The position numbers were made by a program, and so were the translations under genes. Below the pieces are notes generated by a model. That model saw only the letters and a list, made by a program, of their open reading frames with translations. It was not told the DNA's origin and made no database searches. From Thalassospira lucentensis (GTDB lineage: Bacteria > Pseudomonadota > Alphaproteobacteria > Rhodospirillales > Thalassospiraceae), in the NCBI RefSeq assembly GCF_032921865.1, contig NZ_CP136684.1, forward strand, positions 69,501 to 133,500: DNA of 64,000 bases, in the 5' to 3' direction. Below, one piece after another: positions 1 to 9,234 of this stretch. Each line of letters begins with the position of its first letter. Position 1 is the first letter of the stretch.

Positions 1-349
1 TGTGGAACCCGATGGCGTGGTTCGAGCTGGCAAACAGGATGCGCGGCTTGCCATTTTTGCGCGCACCTTCATACAGGTTATAGGTGCCAAGAAAATTGGC
101 CTGCAGCAGGTCATCAAATGCGGCCTCAATCGAAATTCCGCCCAGATGAATGATCCCGTCGCAATCCTTGGTCAGTTCATGCACAGCCGCTCGATCCGAA
201 AGATCGCACGGCACGACTTCCTCGCCAAGACCGGCCGGGTCCATCGGTGCGATATCCGAAAGGCGTAGGACATCGGCATAGCCTTTAAGCCCCTCGCGCA
301 GGATTTTTCCAAGGTTGCCGGCAGCACCGGTAATCAGCAAACGTTTCAT
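1..349 (-). CDS. udh: Uronate dehydrogenase, N-terminal part (runs off window)
   Basis: NAD-dependent SDR/epimerase-fold enzyme that oxidises D-galacturonate or D-glucuronate to the aldarolactone, the first step of the oxidative hexuronate pathway. About 116 residues are visible from ATG at 349 and the 3' end lies beyond base 1. The N-terminus MKRLLITGAAGNLGK carries the GxxGxxG Rossmann motif; CDLSD, a GIIHLGG strand and FASSNHAIGF near the window edge match uronate dehydrogenases. AGAGGAAGACG precedes the ATG. It lies 33 bp downstream of the TRAP DctM gene in the same direction, so it is probably the last or later gene of a hexuronate uptake operon. The catalytic YxxxK is outside the window. 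Substrate preference between galacturonate and glucuronate cannot be read here. Confidence 0.85.
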   Translation of the reverse strand, partial: MKRLLITGAAGNLGKILREGLKGYADVLRLSDIAPMDPAGLGEEVVPCDLSDRAAVHELTKDCDGIIHLGGISIEAAFDDLLQANFLGTYNLYEGARKNGKPRILFASSNHAIGFH

Positions 350-382
350 CGTCTTCCTCTTTGAAGTCATCTTGGTCCGCAA

Positions 383-1672
383 TCAGCCCCCACCGAACAC
401 AAGGTTCGGTAGCGTCAGGGAGATCGCCGGTACATAGGTTGTCAGCATAAGCGCCGTCAGGATCGCCAGATAGAATGGCCAGATCGTCATTACGGCCTTC
501 TCGATCTTCACCCCGCCAATCGCGCAACCGACAAACAGGCAGGAGCCGACCGGTGGCGTACAAAGGCCAAGCCCCAAATTCATCATCAGCACCATACCGA
601 ACTGGATCGGGTCCATGCCGAATTGGGTCGCCAGTGGCAGGAAGATCGGCGTACAGATCAGGATCAATGCGGCCATATCCATGATCATGCCGGCAATCAG
701 CAGCATGACATTGATCAATAGCAAAACCATGATCGGGTTATCGGTGACGGATGTAATCGCATGCGCCAATGCATCGGGTACCTGATAAAACGCCAGCATA
801 TAGCCATAGGCCGATGCACACCCGACCAGCAGCATGACAAGGGCCGTTGTCTTCGCCGATTGCTTGACCGCCGCAACAAAACCGGCCCAGTTCAGTTCTC
901 GATAGACAAGCCCGGTAATGATCAACGCATAGGCCACACCGATGGCTCCGGATTCCGTCACTGTGAACACACCGCTCAACACACCGCCGACGATAATCAC
1001 GGCTGTGAAAAAGCCCGGAATGGCGCGAATGGCCGTAACCCCGACAACCCGCCATCCCGGAAACGGTACAGCCGGATAGCCATGCTTGATCGCCACAAGC
1101 CATGTCGCAAGGCCAAGCAGCAGGCACATGATGATGCCCGGCACCAGTCCCGCCATGAACAGCTTGGAAATCGAAATCCCGCCACCGGCCGCAACCGCAT
1201 AGAGGATCATGTTATGGCTGGGCGGGATCATGATACCCGCGATCGACGAGGTCACCGTAACGTTGACCGCATAATCGGCACGGTAGCCTTCCTTTTTCAT
1301 CACCGGGATCAGGATCGAGCCAAGTGCAGAGGTATCGGCTACGGCCGATCCGGAAATGCCACCAAACAGCATCGATGAAAACACGTTCACAATGCCAAGT
1401 CCGCCGCGGCGGCTGCCGACCAGTGCGGTTGCAAACTGCACCAGCCGGTTGGCAATCCCGCCATGAAGCATCAGTTCACCGGCAAAGATAAAGAACGGAA
1501 TGGCCAGAAGCGAAAAGGCACTGATGCCCGAACCAATACGCTGAAACGCGATCAGGGTTGGCAGACCTTCAAAGAAAAAGGTCGCAAGGGCCGCAATACC
1601 AAGTGCAAGGGCAACGGGCATGCCAATGACAATACCAACGGCAAACAGGCCCAAAAGAATGGTCATGCCCAT
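383..1672 (-). CDS. TRAP transporter large permease subunit (DctM family)
   Basis: The 429-residue, multi-spanning inner-membrane subunit that carries the transport path of a tripartite ATP-independent periplasmic transporter, driven by an ion gradient. The N-terminus starts with a hydrophobic helix, and the family's gly-rich signatures are visible (FGGISGSAVADTSALGSI near residue 100, MIPPSHNMILYA near 150, GLGLCTPPVGSCLF near 370). The start codon directly abuts the DctQ stop, the usual M-after-Q arrangement. With DctP, DctQ, kdgD and udh around it, the substrate is most likely a hexuronate or aldarate; that assignment is by context only. Confidence 0.93.
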   Translation of the reverse strand: MGMTILLGLFAVGIVIGMPVALALGIAALATFFFEGLPTLIAFQRIGSGISAFSLLAIPFFIFAGELMLHGGIANRLVQFATALVGSRRGGLGIVNVFSSMLFGGISGSAVADTSALGSILIPVMKKEGYRADYAVNVTVTSSIAGIMIPPSHNMILYAVAAGGGISISKLFMAGLVPGIIMCLLLGLATWLVAIKHGYPAVPFPGWRVVGVTAIRAIPGFFTAVIIVGGVLSGVFTVTESGAIGVAYALIITGLVYRELNWAGFVAAVKQSAKTTALVMLLVGCASAYGYMLAFYQVPDALAHAITSVTDNPIMVLLLINVMLLIAGMIMDMAALILICTPIFLPLATQFGMDPIQFGMVLMMNLGLGLCTPPVGSCLFVGCAIGGVKIEKAVMTIWPFYLAILTALMLTTYVPAISLTLPNLVFGGG

Positions 1673-2224
1673 TTATTCAGTGTCCTTATCAAGCAATTCG
1701 TCGCTGTAAAACCGGCTATGCGCGATGGTTTTCCAACCGGTGATGATTTTAAGGATATGCACGAGGCTGTAAAATACGATGCCCCCGCCACAAACCAGCA
1801 TCGGAATGGACCGCAATCCGTCGGGAACATGGATGATCGGCATGCTTTTGGCCCAGTTGAAAACAACCAGATCGTAGGCGCCGACCAACATGTAAAAACC
1901 GAATACCACCATGGTCGCATAACTGATCAAAGCCAATACAGCCGCGGCCTTGGGCGGTAATGCATCGCGGAAAAATGATACCGAAAGATGGCTGTTGTCA
2001 CGGATACAGGCTGCAGCAACCGGAAAAGTAATCAGAACAATCAGGATCAGGGAAATCTGTTCGACCCAGGTCGGGGTTTCGTTAAGGACATAACGCCCGA
2101 AAACCAGCCAGGCAAAACTGGGGATCAACGCTATCAGCGCAATTCCGCCGATCAGATTAAGGATTTTGGCTAGTCCGCCACCCAAACGGTCAAGCATCCC
2201 GGTGAGTTGTGAAAGCATTCGCAC
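1673..2224 (-). CDS. TRAP transporter small permease subunit (DctQ family)
   Basis: A 183-residue membrane protein with four predicted hydrophobic segments (about residues 20-40, 55-75, 95-120, 140-160), typical in size for DctQ subunits, which pair with the large subunit to form the membrane complex. The motif GRYVLNETPTWVEQ after the first helix is characteristic of the family. The stop codon is immediately followed by the DctM ATG. A strong hairpin separates it from the upstream binding-protein gene, which would allow the binding protein to be made in excess. Confidence 0.92.
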   Translation of the reverse strand: MRMLSQLTGMLDRLGGGLAKILNLIGGIALIALIPSFAWLVFGRYVLNETPTWVEQISLILIVLITFPVAAACIRDNSHLSVSFFRDALPPKAAAVLALISYATMVVFGFYMLVGAYDLVVFNWAKSMPIIHVPDGLRSIPMLVCGGGIVFYSLVHILKIITGWKTIAHSRFYSDELLDKDTE

Positions 2225-2268
2225 GCCGCCAGAAATGGATTAACAAAAAGACCGGATACAAGCGTAAA

Positions 2269-2297
2269 GAAGGGCGGCGAAAATGTCGCCGCCCTTC
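2269..2297 (-). terminator. Intercistronic hairpin between TRAP binding protein and DctQ
   Basis: A perfect 12-bp inverted repeat (GAAGGGCGGCGA / TCGCCGCCCTTC) with a 5-nt loop AAATG lies between the binding-protein stop and DctQ. On the minus strand it lacks a long U-run, so partial termination or 3' stabilisation of the binding-protein mRNA is more likely than full termination. Confidence 0.7.
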
Positions 2298-2311
2298 TAT
2301 GGCTTGATCAA

Positions 2312-3304
2312 TTATTTCTGGGCGTCCTGGATCGCCTTGACCAGATCGGCCAGATCCGGATTGGCTTTGATGAAGTTGTCATATACAGGCTGCATCGCAT
2401 CCTGGAACGCTGCCTTGTCGGCGACTTCGTTCACTTCGATACCGGCTGCAACAACTTTCTCTTTGGACTTTTCTGCACGTTCTGCCCAGGCAGCGCGCTG
2501 AACCTTGACCGACTCATCTGCGGCTTCCTGAAGGATTTTCTTCTCGTCATCTGACAGGCCATCATAAAGCGCCTTGTTCACGCACAGGCATTCCGGAAGG
2601 ATCAGATGCTGGGTCACCGAATAGTATTTGGCAGCTTCGAAATGGCCGGAGCTGTCATAGGACGGATAGTTGTTTTCCGCGCCATCAATAACACCGGTTT
2701 TCAGCGACTGATAAACTTCGCCATACGGCATCGGGGTTGCGTTGCCGCCAAGGGCTGCAACCATCTGCACATACAAATCGTTGCTCATCACGCGGAATTT
2801 AAGACCTTTGAGATCTTCGGGCGTGTTGATCGGATGCTTGGTATTATAGAAGGAACGCGCACCGGAATCGTACCAGCCAAGAGCCTGAAGACCTGCTTCG
2901 GCAAGGCCGTCTGCGATCTGCTGACCTGCCGGACCGTCCATGACTTCATGCATGGCATCGACGTTTTTGAAGATGAAAGGCAGCGAAACAACGTTTGCTT
3001 CAGGCGCAACTTCACCGAGCGGGCCGAGGTTGAAAACAGCCCAGTCCAGACCGCCAAGGCGAACCTGCTGAATGGCATCGGGCTGATCGCCCAGAACGCC
3101 GCCGTGATAAACCTTGGCTTCAAGGTCGCCACCGGATTTTTCATTGATCAGACGGGCAAATTCTTCCATCCCGGTCGAAACCGGATAGTCTGCCGGATGG
3201 ATGTTCCAGCCGCGCCATTCGCGTGCTTGCGCACCGGCGACAAAGGCGATCGACATTGCCGCTGCGGCAAGTGTCAGTGTGGTGGTCTTCATTAACTTGT
3301 TCAT
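2312..3304 (-). CDS. TRAP transporter periplasmic solute-binding protein (DctP family)
   Basis: A 330-residue periplasmic binding protein that captures the substrate for the DctQM permease. A Sec signal peptide covers about residues 1-27 (MKTTTLTLAAAAMSIAF... ending AGAQA|RE). The conserved DctP features are present: YPVSTGMEEFARLI, the FRVMSNDLY / PMPYGEVYQSLKTGVIDGAENN stretch around residues 170-215, with the arginine that normally binds the substrate carboxylate in KFRV. GGGAGGAATATCA gives a strong ribosome site before ATG 3304. Sequence and neighbours (kdgD, udh) favour a uronate substrate. It is the first gene of the transporter set and has its own promoter region upstream. Confidence 0.93.
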   Translation of the reverse strand: MNKLMKTTTLTLAAAAMSIAFVAGAQAREWRGWNIHPADYPVSTGMEEFARLINEKSGGDLEAKVYHGGVLGDQPDAIQQVRLGGLDWAVFNLGPLGEVAPEANVVSLPFIFKNVDAMHEVMDGPAGQQIADGLAEAGLQALGWYDSGARSFYNTKHPINTPEDLKGLKFRVMSNDLYVQMVAALGGNATPMPYGEVYQSLKTGVIDGAENNYPSYDSSGHFEAAKYYSVTQHLILPECLCVNKALYDGLSDDEKKILQEAADESVKVQRAAWAERAEKSKEKVVAAGIEVNEVADKAAFQDAMQPVYDNFIKANPDLADLVKAIQDAQK

Positions 3305-3381
3305 TGATATTCCTCCCGTGACTTTATGTCATTCAACGTTAAAGTCTTGTTTTCCCTGATGGGACCAGTTGTTGTCAGAAA

Positions 3382-3412
3382 ATCTTACATCTTGTCACTT
3401 GTAACAACAAGT
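3382..3412 (-). promoter_or_regulatory. Candidate promoter and GntR operator for the TRAP operon
   Basis: On the minus strand TTGTTG (3410-3405) is followed after 17 nt by TAAGAT (3387-3382). The perfect inverted repeat ACTTGT-N4-ACAAGT occupies 3397-3412 and overlaps the -35. The words CATCTTGTCA (3388-3397) and ACTTGTAA (3397-3404) recur in front of the GntR regulator gene at about 7.3 kb, suggesting that this regulator controls both. Promoter strength and regulator identity are inferred. Confidence 0.55.
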
Positions 3413-3474
3413 AATGGTTTTTCTGACAGCCGAATTTTGCGCGCCATTTGCTTTTGCGGCGTCACAGAGGTAAT

Positions 3475-3497
3475 CCCGGCAGAAGCCACCTGCCGGG
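3475..3497 (-). terminator. Hairpin downstream of kdgD
   Basis: CCCGGCAG / CTGCCGGG, a perfect 8-bp stem with a 7-nt loop, follows the kdgD stop by about 10 nt. There is no U-tract on the minus strand, so it may be a weak terminator or a 3'-end stabiliser. Confidence 0.5.
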
Positions 3498-3507
3498 GTC
3501 GCCAAGC

Positions 3508-4449
<942 letters not shown>

Positions 4450-4470
4450 TCATAAATCGGCGACATAACC

Positions 4471-4647
4471 TATGATGATTCTATAAATTCATCATATCAT
4501 TTTGTCAATCATATTACTCACAAACTTTAGTCTAGCGAGAAAACAGCGATTTACCGGGAATTTGGCCCATACCACCCCTTCAACCGAATCATCATATCAA
4601 CGGGATTGACACTGCAAATCCATGACTCTCGACAATTGATATGATGA
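4471..4647. promoter_or_regulatory. Divergent control region with repeated TCATCATAT operator words
   Basis: Between kdgD and the FAH-fold hydratase: a perfect inverted repeat TATGATGA-N10-TCATCATA at 4471-4496, then TCATCATATCAT at 4489-4500, TCATCATATCAA at 4589-4600 and its exact inverse TTGATATGATGA at 4636-4647. A related word, TCATATGATGA followed by CTTT, recurs at 8391-8405 next to the second GntR gene. This pattern suggests a FadR-type GntR regulator acting at both places; the link is inferred from shared words only. Confidence 0.55.
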
Positions 4648-4711
4648 CTTTATACTTTCATGCCGCTACGCTGCTGAAAACATCGCAAAAACAGAAGGAT
4701 GCGCGCGGAAA

Positions 4712-5476
4712 ATGACCGACATCACCAAGGCAAGCCGGATTCTGGCCGATGCGTTTAAGCAAAACATTCTGATAGATCCCCTGCCCGCAGACGCGAGTCC
4801 GGTCGACTTCGATACTGCCTACGACATACAGCAAGCCACTCTTGCCCTGACTGGCGCGAAGCAAACCGGATGGAAGCTTTCGGTCGCGACACGCGCTGCA
4901 CAGGCTGGGCTTGGGATTGAAGGGCCGCTGGTCGGGCCGTTGCTGGATGGCCGGATCATCGAAAACGGGGCGACCATCACCACAAATGATGTTCATTTCC
5001 CAAATATCGAGGCCGAGATTGCCGTGGTCATGGCCAGCACGCCCGATGGCAACGCCACCATTGATAAGGTACTGGACCACATCAAAAGCGTGCATCTGGC
5101 AATCGAAATCGCGGACCGCAGATATCGTGAAAGACAGGGACCGGTTGCAACACTGGCCGATCTGAACTCGACAGGTTATCTGGTGCTAGGCCCGGAAATC
5201 ACCAACTGGCGAGACATGGCGTTTCTGAATGTCCCGGTCGAAACAAGATCGGATGACAAAATCCTCGCCCAGAACAGCGATCCCGCCGCATGGCCTGATC
5301 CGTTTGGCGGATTGGCTTATCTCGCCGGTTTCCTTGCCAAACGCGGCACACATTTAAAGGCGGGTGACGTCATCACCACCGGGGCCTGTGCGGTACCGAC
5401 CCTGACCAGCCATGGCCGGATCGAGGCAATCTTTGATGGCATCGGCACAGCACATGCAACCATCAAAACCGGATAA
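4712..5476 (+). CDS. 2-keto-4-pentenoate hydratase-like protein (FAH superfamily)
   Basis: A 254-residue protein of the MhpD/FAH fold, which performs metal-dependent hydration or decarboxylation of 2-oxo acids. Visible features are GWKLSVATRAAQAGLGIEGPLVGPLLDG (residues about 50-77, close to the hydratase GxKxGxT region) and the metal-binding run IEAEIAVVM, with further acidic residues at AIEIADRR. The C-terminal LKAGDVITTGACAVPT is typical. It stands alone, divergent from kdgD and convergent with the lactonase gene across a strong terminator. In this setting it may act on a deoxy-keto sugar acid rather than an aromatic-pathway intermediate; the substrate is not known. Start ATG 4712 has GCGGAAA just upstream. 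Confidence 0.75.
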   Translation: MTDITKASRILADAFKQNILIDPLPADASPVDFDTAYDIQQATLALTGAKQTGWKLSVATRAAQAGLGIEGPLVGPLLDGRIIENGATITTNDVHFPNIEAEIAVVMASTPDGNATIDKVLDHIKSVHLAIEIADRRYRERQGPVATLADLNSTGYLVLGPEITNWRDMAFLNVPVETRSDDKILAQNSDPAAWPDPFGGLAYLAGFLAKRGTHLKAGDVITTGACAVPTLTSHGRIEAIFDGIGTAHATIKTG

Positions 5477-5497
5477 GGCATCCGGAAAACCAAAAGA

Positions 5498-5533
5498 AAA
5501 AGGGCCGTGCAGAACAAACTGCACGGCCCTTTT
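5498..5533. terminator. Bidirectional rho-independent terminator
   Basis: A 15-bp perfect inverted repeat AAAAGGGCCGTGCAG / CTGCACGGCCCTTTT with a 6-nt loop lies between two convergent genes. The A-tract and T-tract make it work on both strands. Confidence 0.93.
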
Positions 5534-5550
5534 GATTCAGGTCTTATACC

Positions 5551-6453
5551 TTATCCGCCTTCGCGGAACCGGTTGACCGGCACCCCCGCGACATCGACAC
5601 GCAGCATGACAAGTTTGCCCGCATCGGGGAATTCGTCACGCTTTTCCGCCGGGTAGTTTTCCATATGGCTGGTGACATAAAGCGTTTTCATATCCGCCCC
5701 GCCAAAGCACGGCATGGTGGGATTTGGCATCGGCATATCAATAGATAGCAACAATGTGCCATCAGGGCCAAAACGGTTCAGTTTGCCCGCCGAAACACCC
5801 GCACTCCAATAGCAGCCTTCCATGTCAACCGCCGCACCATCCGGACGCCCGACCGTGTCATCAAGATCAAGGAAACGCTGGCAATTGCCAATCGCGCCGG
5901 TTTTGGCATCAAAGTTCCAGCGATTGACCCACGGCCCGCGAGAATCCGAGTGATACATGACCCGTCCATCGGGCGACCAAGCCAGACCGTTGGAAATCTT
6001 GATCCCGCCAGCCTTGTGTTCGACCTGCCCTTTACCGGTCACACGATAAAGCGATGCTACCGGTTGCTTGTCGATGTTTTGATCCATGGTACCGACCCAG
6101 AACGCGCCGTCCGGGCCGATCTTGCCGTCATTGGTGCGGCTCATGTCATTGTCGCTGTCGACAGCCGCCAGTTTTTCGCGCTTACCGGTTTTCGGATCAA
6201 ACAGGACAATGTCACTTTTCAGTGCCACAACCAGACGCCCCTGATCGGTCAGACCGAAACAGCCGACTTCGCTCTCGAATGACCAACTGTGGCGCTGCCC
6301 GGTTTCGATATCAAGTGCATGGATTTTCTGACCAATGATATCAGCCCAGTAAAGGCGGCTGTTATCTCCGTCCCAGTTCGGGCATTCGCCCAGTTCAAAC
6401 CGTTCTTCCAGCAGAATGCGGGGTTGCTGTACGGCTGAAATATCACCTGACAT
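5551..6453 (-). CDS. SMP-30/gluconolactonase family lactonase
   Basis: A 300-residue six-bladed beta-propeller enzyme of the SMP-30/regucalcin family that hydrolyses sugar lactones with a bound divalent metal. Family residues seen: FELGECPNWD near the N-terminus (metal-binding Glu), SRTNDGKIGPDGAFWVGTM around 105-125 (NDG motif), GIKISNGLAWSPDGRVMYHSDS around 150-170 (Asn), and RPDGAAVDMEGCYWSA around 203 (metal-binding Asp). AGGAACGGATC precedes ATG 6453. It could open aldarolactones made by uronate dehydrogenase or pentonolactones made by the SDR dehydrogenase at 23 kb; it is the only obvious lactonase in the window. It lies downstream of a GntR gene in the same direction. Confidence 0.88.
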   Translation of the reverse strand: MSGDISAVQQPRILLEERFELGECPNWDGDNSRLYWADIIGQKIHALDIETGQRHSWSFESEVGCFGLTDQGRLVVALKSDIVLFDPKTGKREKLAAVDSDNDMSRTNDGKIGPDGAFWVGTMDQNIDKQPVASLYRVTGKGQVEHKAGGIKISNGLAWSPDGRVMYHSDSRGPWVNRWNFDAKTGAIGNCQRFLDLDDTVGRPDGAAVDMEGCYWSAGVSAGKLNRFGPDGTLLLSIDMPMPNPTMPCFGGADMKTLYVTSHMENYPAEKRDEFPDAGKLVMLRVDVAGVPVNRFREGG

Positions 6454-6577
6454 GATCCGTTCCTGTATTCTTCCCGACGCAATTCGTCATATGACTTGTG
6501 TGCAGGCGCACGGGGGCACTTGTCAACAAATTTGCGTGGAAACTTTACAGGATGTTCTGTGCGTGATAGCCGCGACT

Positions 6578-7309
6578 TTACATATCACGCGCATGGTCGG
6601 TTACCCGCTGACGGGCCTGATGAAGGTGATAACGCATCAGCAATTCCGCGCTCTCGCCGTCCTGCCCGCGGATCGCATCATAAATCTGGCGATGTTCCAA
6701 AAGAACCTTTTTCACCCGGTCAGCTGATCCGGTACGGGTGATGTTAAGCGCGACATTCATGGTTTTGGCAATCACGCCATGCAGCGACGTCAGCATGGTG
6801 ACAAAAATATCATTTCCGCTGGCGCGCGCGATTGACATATGAAATTCAAAATCTGCCTGATCAGCGATGTCACCGGCTGCAATGCCTTGTTCAAGCATTT
6901 TAAGCGCCCGTTCGATATCGCGATGATGGCGCAGCGTGGCACGTTCCGCCGCCATGCGTGCGGTTGCGGCTTCGATCGCGATACGGGCCTCAAAACAGCG
7001 CAGCAACCCCGCCACATCATTGATACCGCCAAACTCGATCAACCCTTGTGGCGGACGTTTCTTGACAAAAGACCCAACCCCCTGTCGGGCATAAACCAAC
7101 CCGTCAGACTGCAATTTACGCAGCGCTTCACGTACCACGGGCCGTGACACACCAAAAGACGCACATATTTCATTTTCAGATGGCAGCTTTGCCCCTTCAG
7201 ACAGATTGCCAGATACAATCTGTTCCAGAATTTGCCCATAAAGCTGATCCGCAAGCTTTTCACGCTTCTGTATTTTAAGCTGCAAGCCGGTCATTTCCCC
7301 AATCCCCAT
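6578..7309 (-). CDS. GntR family transcriptional regulator, FadR subfamily (1)
   Basis: A 243-residue regulator: winged helix-turn-helix at about residues 20-85 (LPSENEICASFGVSRPVVREALRKLQSDGLV, RQGVGSFV) and an FCD ligand-binding domain at about 100-230, with the metal-site residues suggested by DFEFHMSIARASGN and EHRQIYDAI...HL. Such regulators usually release DNA on binding a sugar acid or other carboxylate. Its own promoter region carries CATCTTGTCA and ACTTGTAA words also found before the TRAP operon, so autoregulation and control of hexuronate uptake are likely. ATG 7309 is chosen; ATG 7294 (after GGGGAA) is an alternative. The lactonase gene follows. Confidence 0.9.
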   Translation of the reverse strand: MGIGEMTGLQLKIQKREKLADQLYGQILEQIVSGNLSEGAKLPSENEICASFGVSRPVVREALRKLQSDGLVYARQGVGSFVKKRPPQGLIEFGGINDVAGLLRCFEARIAIEAATARMAAERATLRHHRDIERALKMLEQGIAAGDIADQADFEFHMSIARASGNDIFVTMLTSLHGVIAKTMNVALNITRTGSADRVKKVLLEHRQIYDAIRGQDGESAELLMRYHLHQARQRVTDHARDM

Positions 7310-7311
7310 CA

Positions 7312-7340
7312 ACTTGTCATCTTGTCATTCTTACTTGTAA
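7312..7340 (-). promoter_or_regulatory. Probable autoregulatory GntR operator
   Basis: Directly upstream of the GntR start lie ACTTGT (7312-7317), CATCTTGTCA (7318-7327) and TTAC-TT-GTAA (7331-7340). The two longer words also occur at 3388-3404 before the TRAP binding-protein gene. Position next to the start codon fits steric repression; the assignment is by shared sequence. Confidence 0.5.
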
Positions 7341-7379
7341 GTTTTATCGGCAAATTCTGAAGGGGTAAAGGGGAAGCAA

Positions 7380-8363
7380 TCAGTCGACCAGTGAATAATC
7401 CCGCCTGCCGACCGGTTCCTCGTGATCATCGACAAGGCCATTATCCGATCCGGTCAAAAGGCCTGGTGTCAGGGTCATGACGCCAGAAAGCGTATCGTTA
7501 TAGCCAAGCACCCTGACATCGCCGAATTCCTTGAATTCCGGGCGGTTATGGACGTTTGGTACATGTGACACCGGCTCGACACAGAATGTCTGACCGTTTT
7601 CCGGGATATAGAATTGCAGATTCGACAAAGTGTCACTGGCTTCCAGAAGCAGGCTTAACTGCCGGTCTGCCCAGACCATTTCCGCCTGTTTGTTCCAGCC
7701 GATATAATGAACATCAAGCCCCTTGTGATGGCGGATCATCTTGCCATCGGCAAAGTCACGCCCAAGATCAATCACGGTGCGCGTGGTCGGCAATTTTCCC
7801 TCATCCGTGCTAAAACAGTCGGTCGCAACAAACTGCACCCATACGCTTTCACCGCCGGGGAACCATGGATGCAACCCGATCCCATAAGGCATCGGTCCCT
7901 TTCCCAGATGACGCACGCCGATTTCGATTGAAATGGTATCGTTTGCAACTTTGATCTGTTGCCAGGCGACATAGCAGAAACCCGTCTGCGGATCGTCATG
8001 TTTGTGATTGAAGCGGATGGTATCAACTGTCGGGCGTTCTATATCCCAGACACTGGAAATTCCAAATCCGTGAATTGCATGCGGATCCGGTGCCCGGTTG
8101 GCCGGAACATTGATGGTTTTGCCGTCGAATTCGAACTGGGCGTAACCCAGCCGGTTGGCAAACGGCACCATCGGAAAACATCCCAGATGCGACGGATTAC
8201 CTGATGTCAGGGCATAGTCGTCAACCGGGCGCAAAAGGTTAATCACCCCGTTGCCGTCGGGACGTACCCAGTCAATTCTTGAAATGGCGCCACCACGGGG
8301 CACAATCCCGACCTTGAAAGGGCCGCTGTTCCAGCGATATTCAGCTTCGGCCGTTTTGGCCAT
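7380..8363 (-). CDS. Aldose 1-epimerase (mutarotase) family protein
   Basis: A 327-residue protein of the galactose mutarotase-like fold, which interconverts alpha and beta anomers of free sugars in the cytoplasm. Family landmarks are visible: GCFPMVPFANRLGYAQFEFDG (NRL arginine motif, about 62-82), HAIHGFG (about 95-101, first catalytic-site His), PMPYGIGLHPWF (second His, about 165-175), and FCVEPVSHVPNV (catalytic Glu, about 262). GAGGCGACGATA lies before ATG 8363. It is divergent from a second GntR gene, and the shared gap holds candidate operators. It would feed sugar anomers to the C1-dehydrogenases of the window. Confidence 0.9.
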   Translation of the reverse strand: MAKTAEAEYRWNSGPFKVGIVPRGGAISRIDWVRPDGNGVINLLRPVDDYALTSGNPSHLGCFPMVPFANRLGYAQFEFDGKTINVPANRAPDPHAIHGFGISSVWDIERPTVDTIRFNHKHDDPQTGFCYVAWQQIKVANDTISIEIGVRHLGKGPMPYGIGLHPWFPGGESVWVQFVATDCFSTDEGKLPTTRTVIDLGRDFADGKMIRHHKGLDVHYIGWNKQAEMVWADRQLSLLLEASDTLSNLQFYIPENGQTFCVEPVSHVPNVHNRPEFKEFGDVRVLGYNDTLSGVMTLTPGLLTGSDNGLVDDHEEPVGRRDYSLVD

Positions 8364-8390
8364 TATCGTCGCCTCGTCACTATATCAAAA

Positions 8391-8461
8391 TCATATGATG
8401 ACTTTCCGTCACCAACATCGTAGGACTATTTCAGGATGTTAAGTTTGTCATTATTAACATC
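8391..8461. promoter_or_regulatory. Divergent operator region between epimerase and GntR (2)
   Basis: Two elements are seen: TCATATGATGA at 8391-8401, containing the perfect 10-bp palindrome ATCATATGAT and matching the repeated word in the kdgD region, and a perfect inverted repeat GATGTTAA-N11-TTAACATC at 8435-8461. Both could bind the adjacent GntR protein or, for the second, another regulator. Confidence 0.5.
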
Positions 8462-8496
8462 TGGTTCCGATCATAGCGGATTTGCAGAGCAAGAAA

Positions 8497-9228
8497 ATGA
8501 GCAACAACGCCGCGCGAAATGCACCACGCAAAGTTTCCCTGACCGAAAAGGTCATCGCAAGCCTGCGACACGAAATTGAAAGCGGCATGCGCACCCCCGG
8601 CAGCAAACTGCCGACCGAGCCCGTGCTGACCGAACAATTCGGCGTCAGCCGCACGGTCGTGCGCGAGGCCATCGCAGCCCTAAAGGCCGACGGTTTGCTT
8701 GAACCGCGCCAGGGAGCCGGTGTGTTTGTGCTCGCCCCCAGCCCACGCAAACTGGGTAGCGCAATCTTTGCTGTCGATTCCGCGCAGATTTCCGATGTTC
8801 TGGAAATTCTTGAACTGCGCATGGCGGTCGAGATCGAGGCCGCAGGTCTTGCCTGTGCGCGAAGTTCGGCGGCACAGCAGGCGAAAATCTACGAAGCCCT
8901 GCAGGAAATGACCGACCAGTTCGAACGCGGCAATCCGACCGAAAAGGCCGATTTCGAGTTCCACCGTGCCATTGCAGATGCGACAAACAATCGGCGCTAT
9001 GTCGAGTTCCTTGAACATCTGGGCGATAAAACCATCCCGCGCGCGCAATTGCGCCGCCGCCCTCCAGAGGTCGAAGACCAGAAAAACTACATGCAGAAAA
9101 TTCTGGCCGAACATCATCGCATCTTTGATGCAATTGCCGCGCGCGATGCCGAAACCGCCCGCACGGCAATGCGCGAACATCTCAGCCAAAGTCAGGCCCG
9201 GTATCAAAGCCTGCTGCGTCAACGCTAG
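8497..9228 (+). CDS. GntR family transcriptional regulator, FadR subfamily (2)
   Basis: A 243-residue regulator with an N-terminal winged helix-turn-helix (LPTEPVLTEQFGVSRTVVREAIAALKADGLLEPRQGAGVFV, about 37-78) and a C-terminal FCD domain (about 95-235; metal/ligand-site candidates in DFEFHRAIADATNN and EHHRIFDAIAARD...REHL). It is paralogous to the regulator at 6.6-7.3 kb. It is divergent from the aldose epimerase gene and its upstream region shares the TCATCATATGA word with the kdgD/hydratase control region, which suggests it controls those genes in response to an aldarate or similar acid. ATG 8497 is preferred over a TTG at 8482, but the ribosome site is weak for both. Confidence 0.9.
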   Translation: MSNNAARNAPRKVSLTEKVIASLRHEIESGMRTPGSKLPTEPVLTEQFGVSRTVVREAIAALKADGLLEPRQGAGVFVLAPSPRKLGSAIFAVDSAQISDVLEILELRMAVEIEAAGLACARSSAAQQAKIYEALQEMTDQFERGNPTEKADFEFHRAIADATNNRRYVEFLEHLGDKTIPRAQLRRRPPEVEDQKNYMQKILAEHHRIFDAIAARDAETARTAMREHLSQSQARYQSLLRQR

Positions 9229-9234
9229 ATAAAA

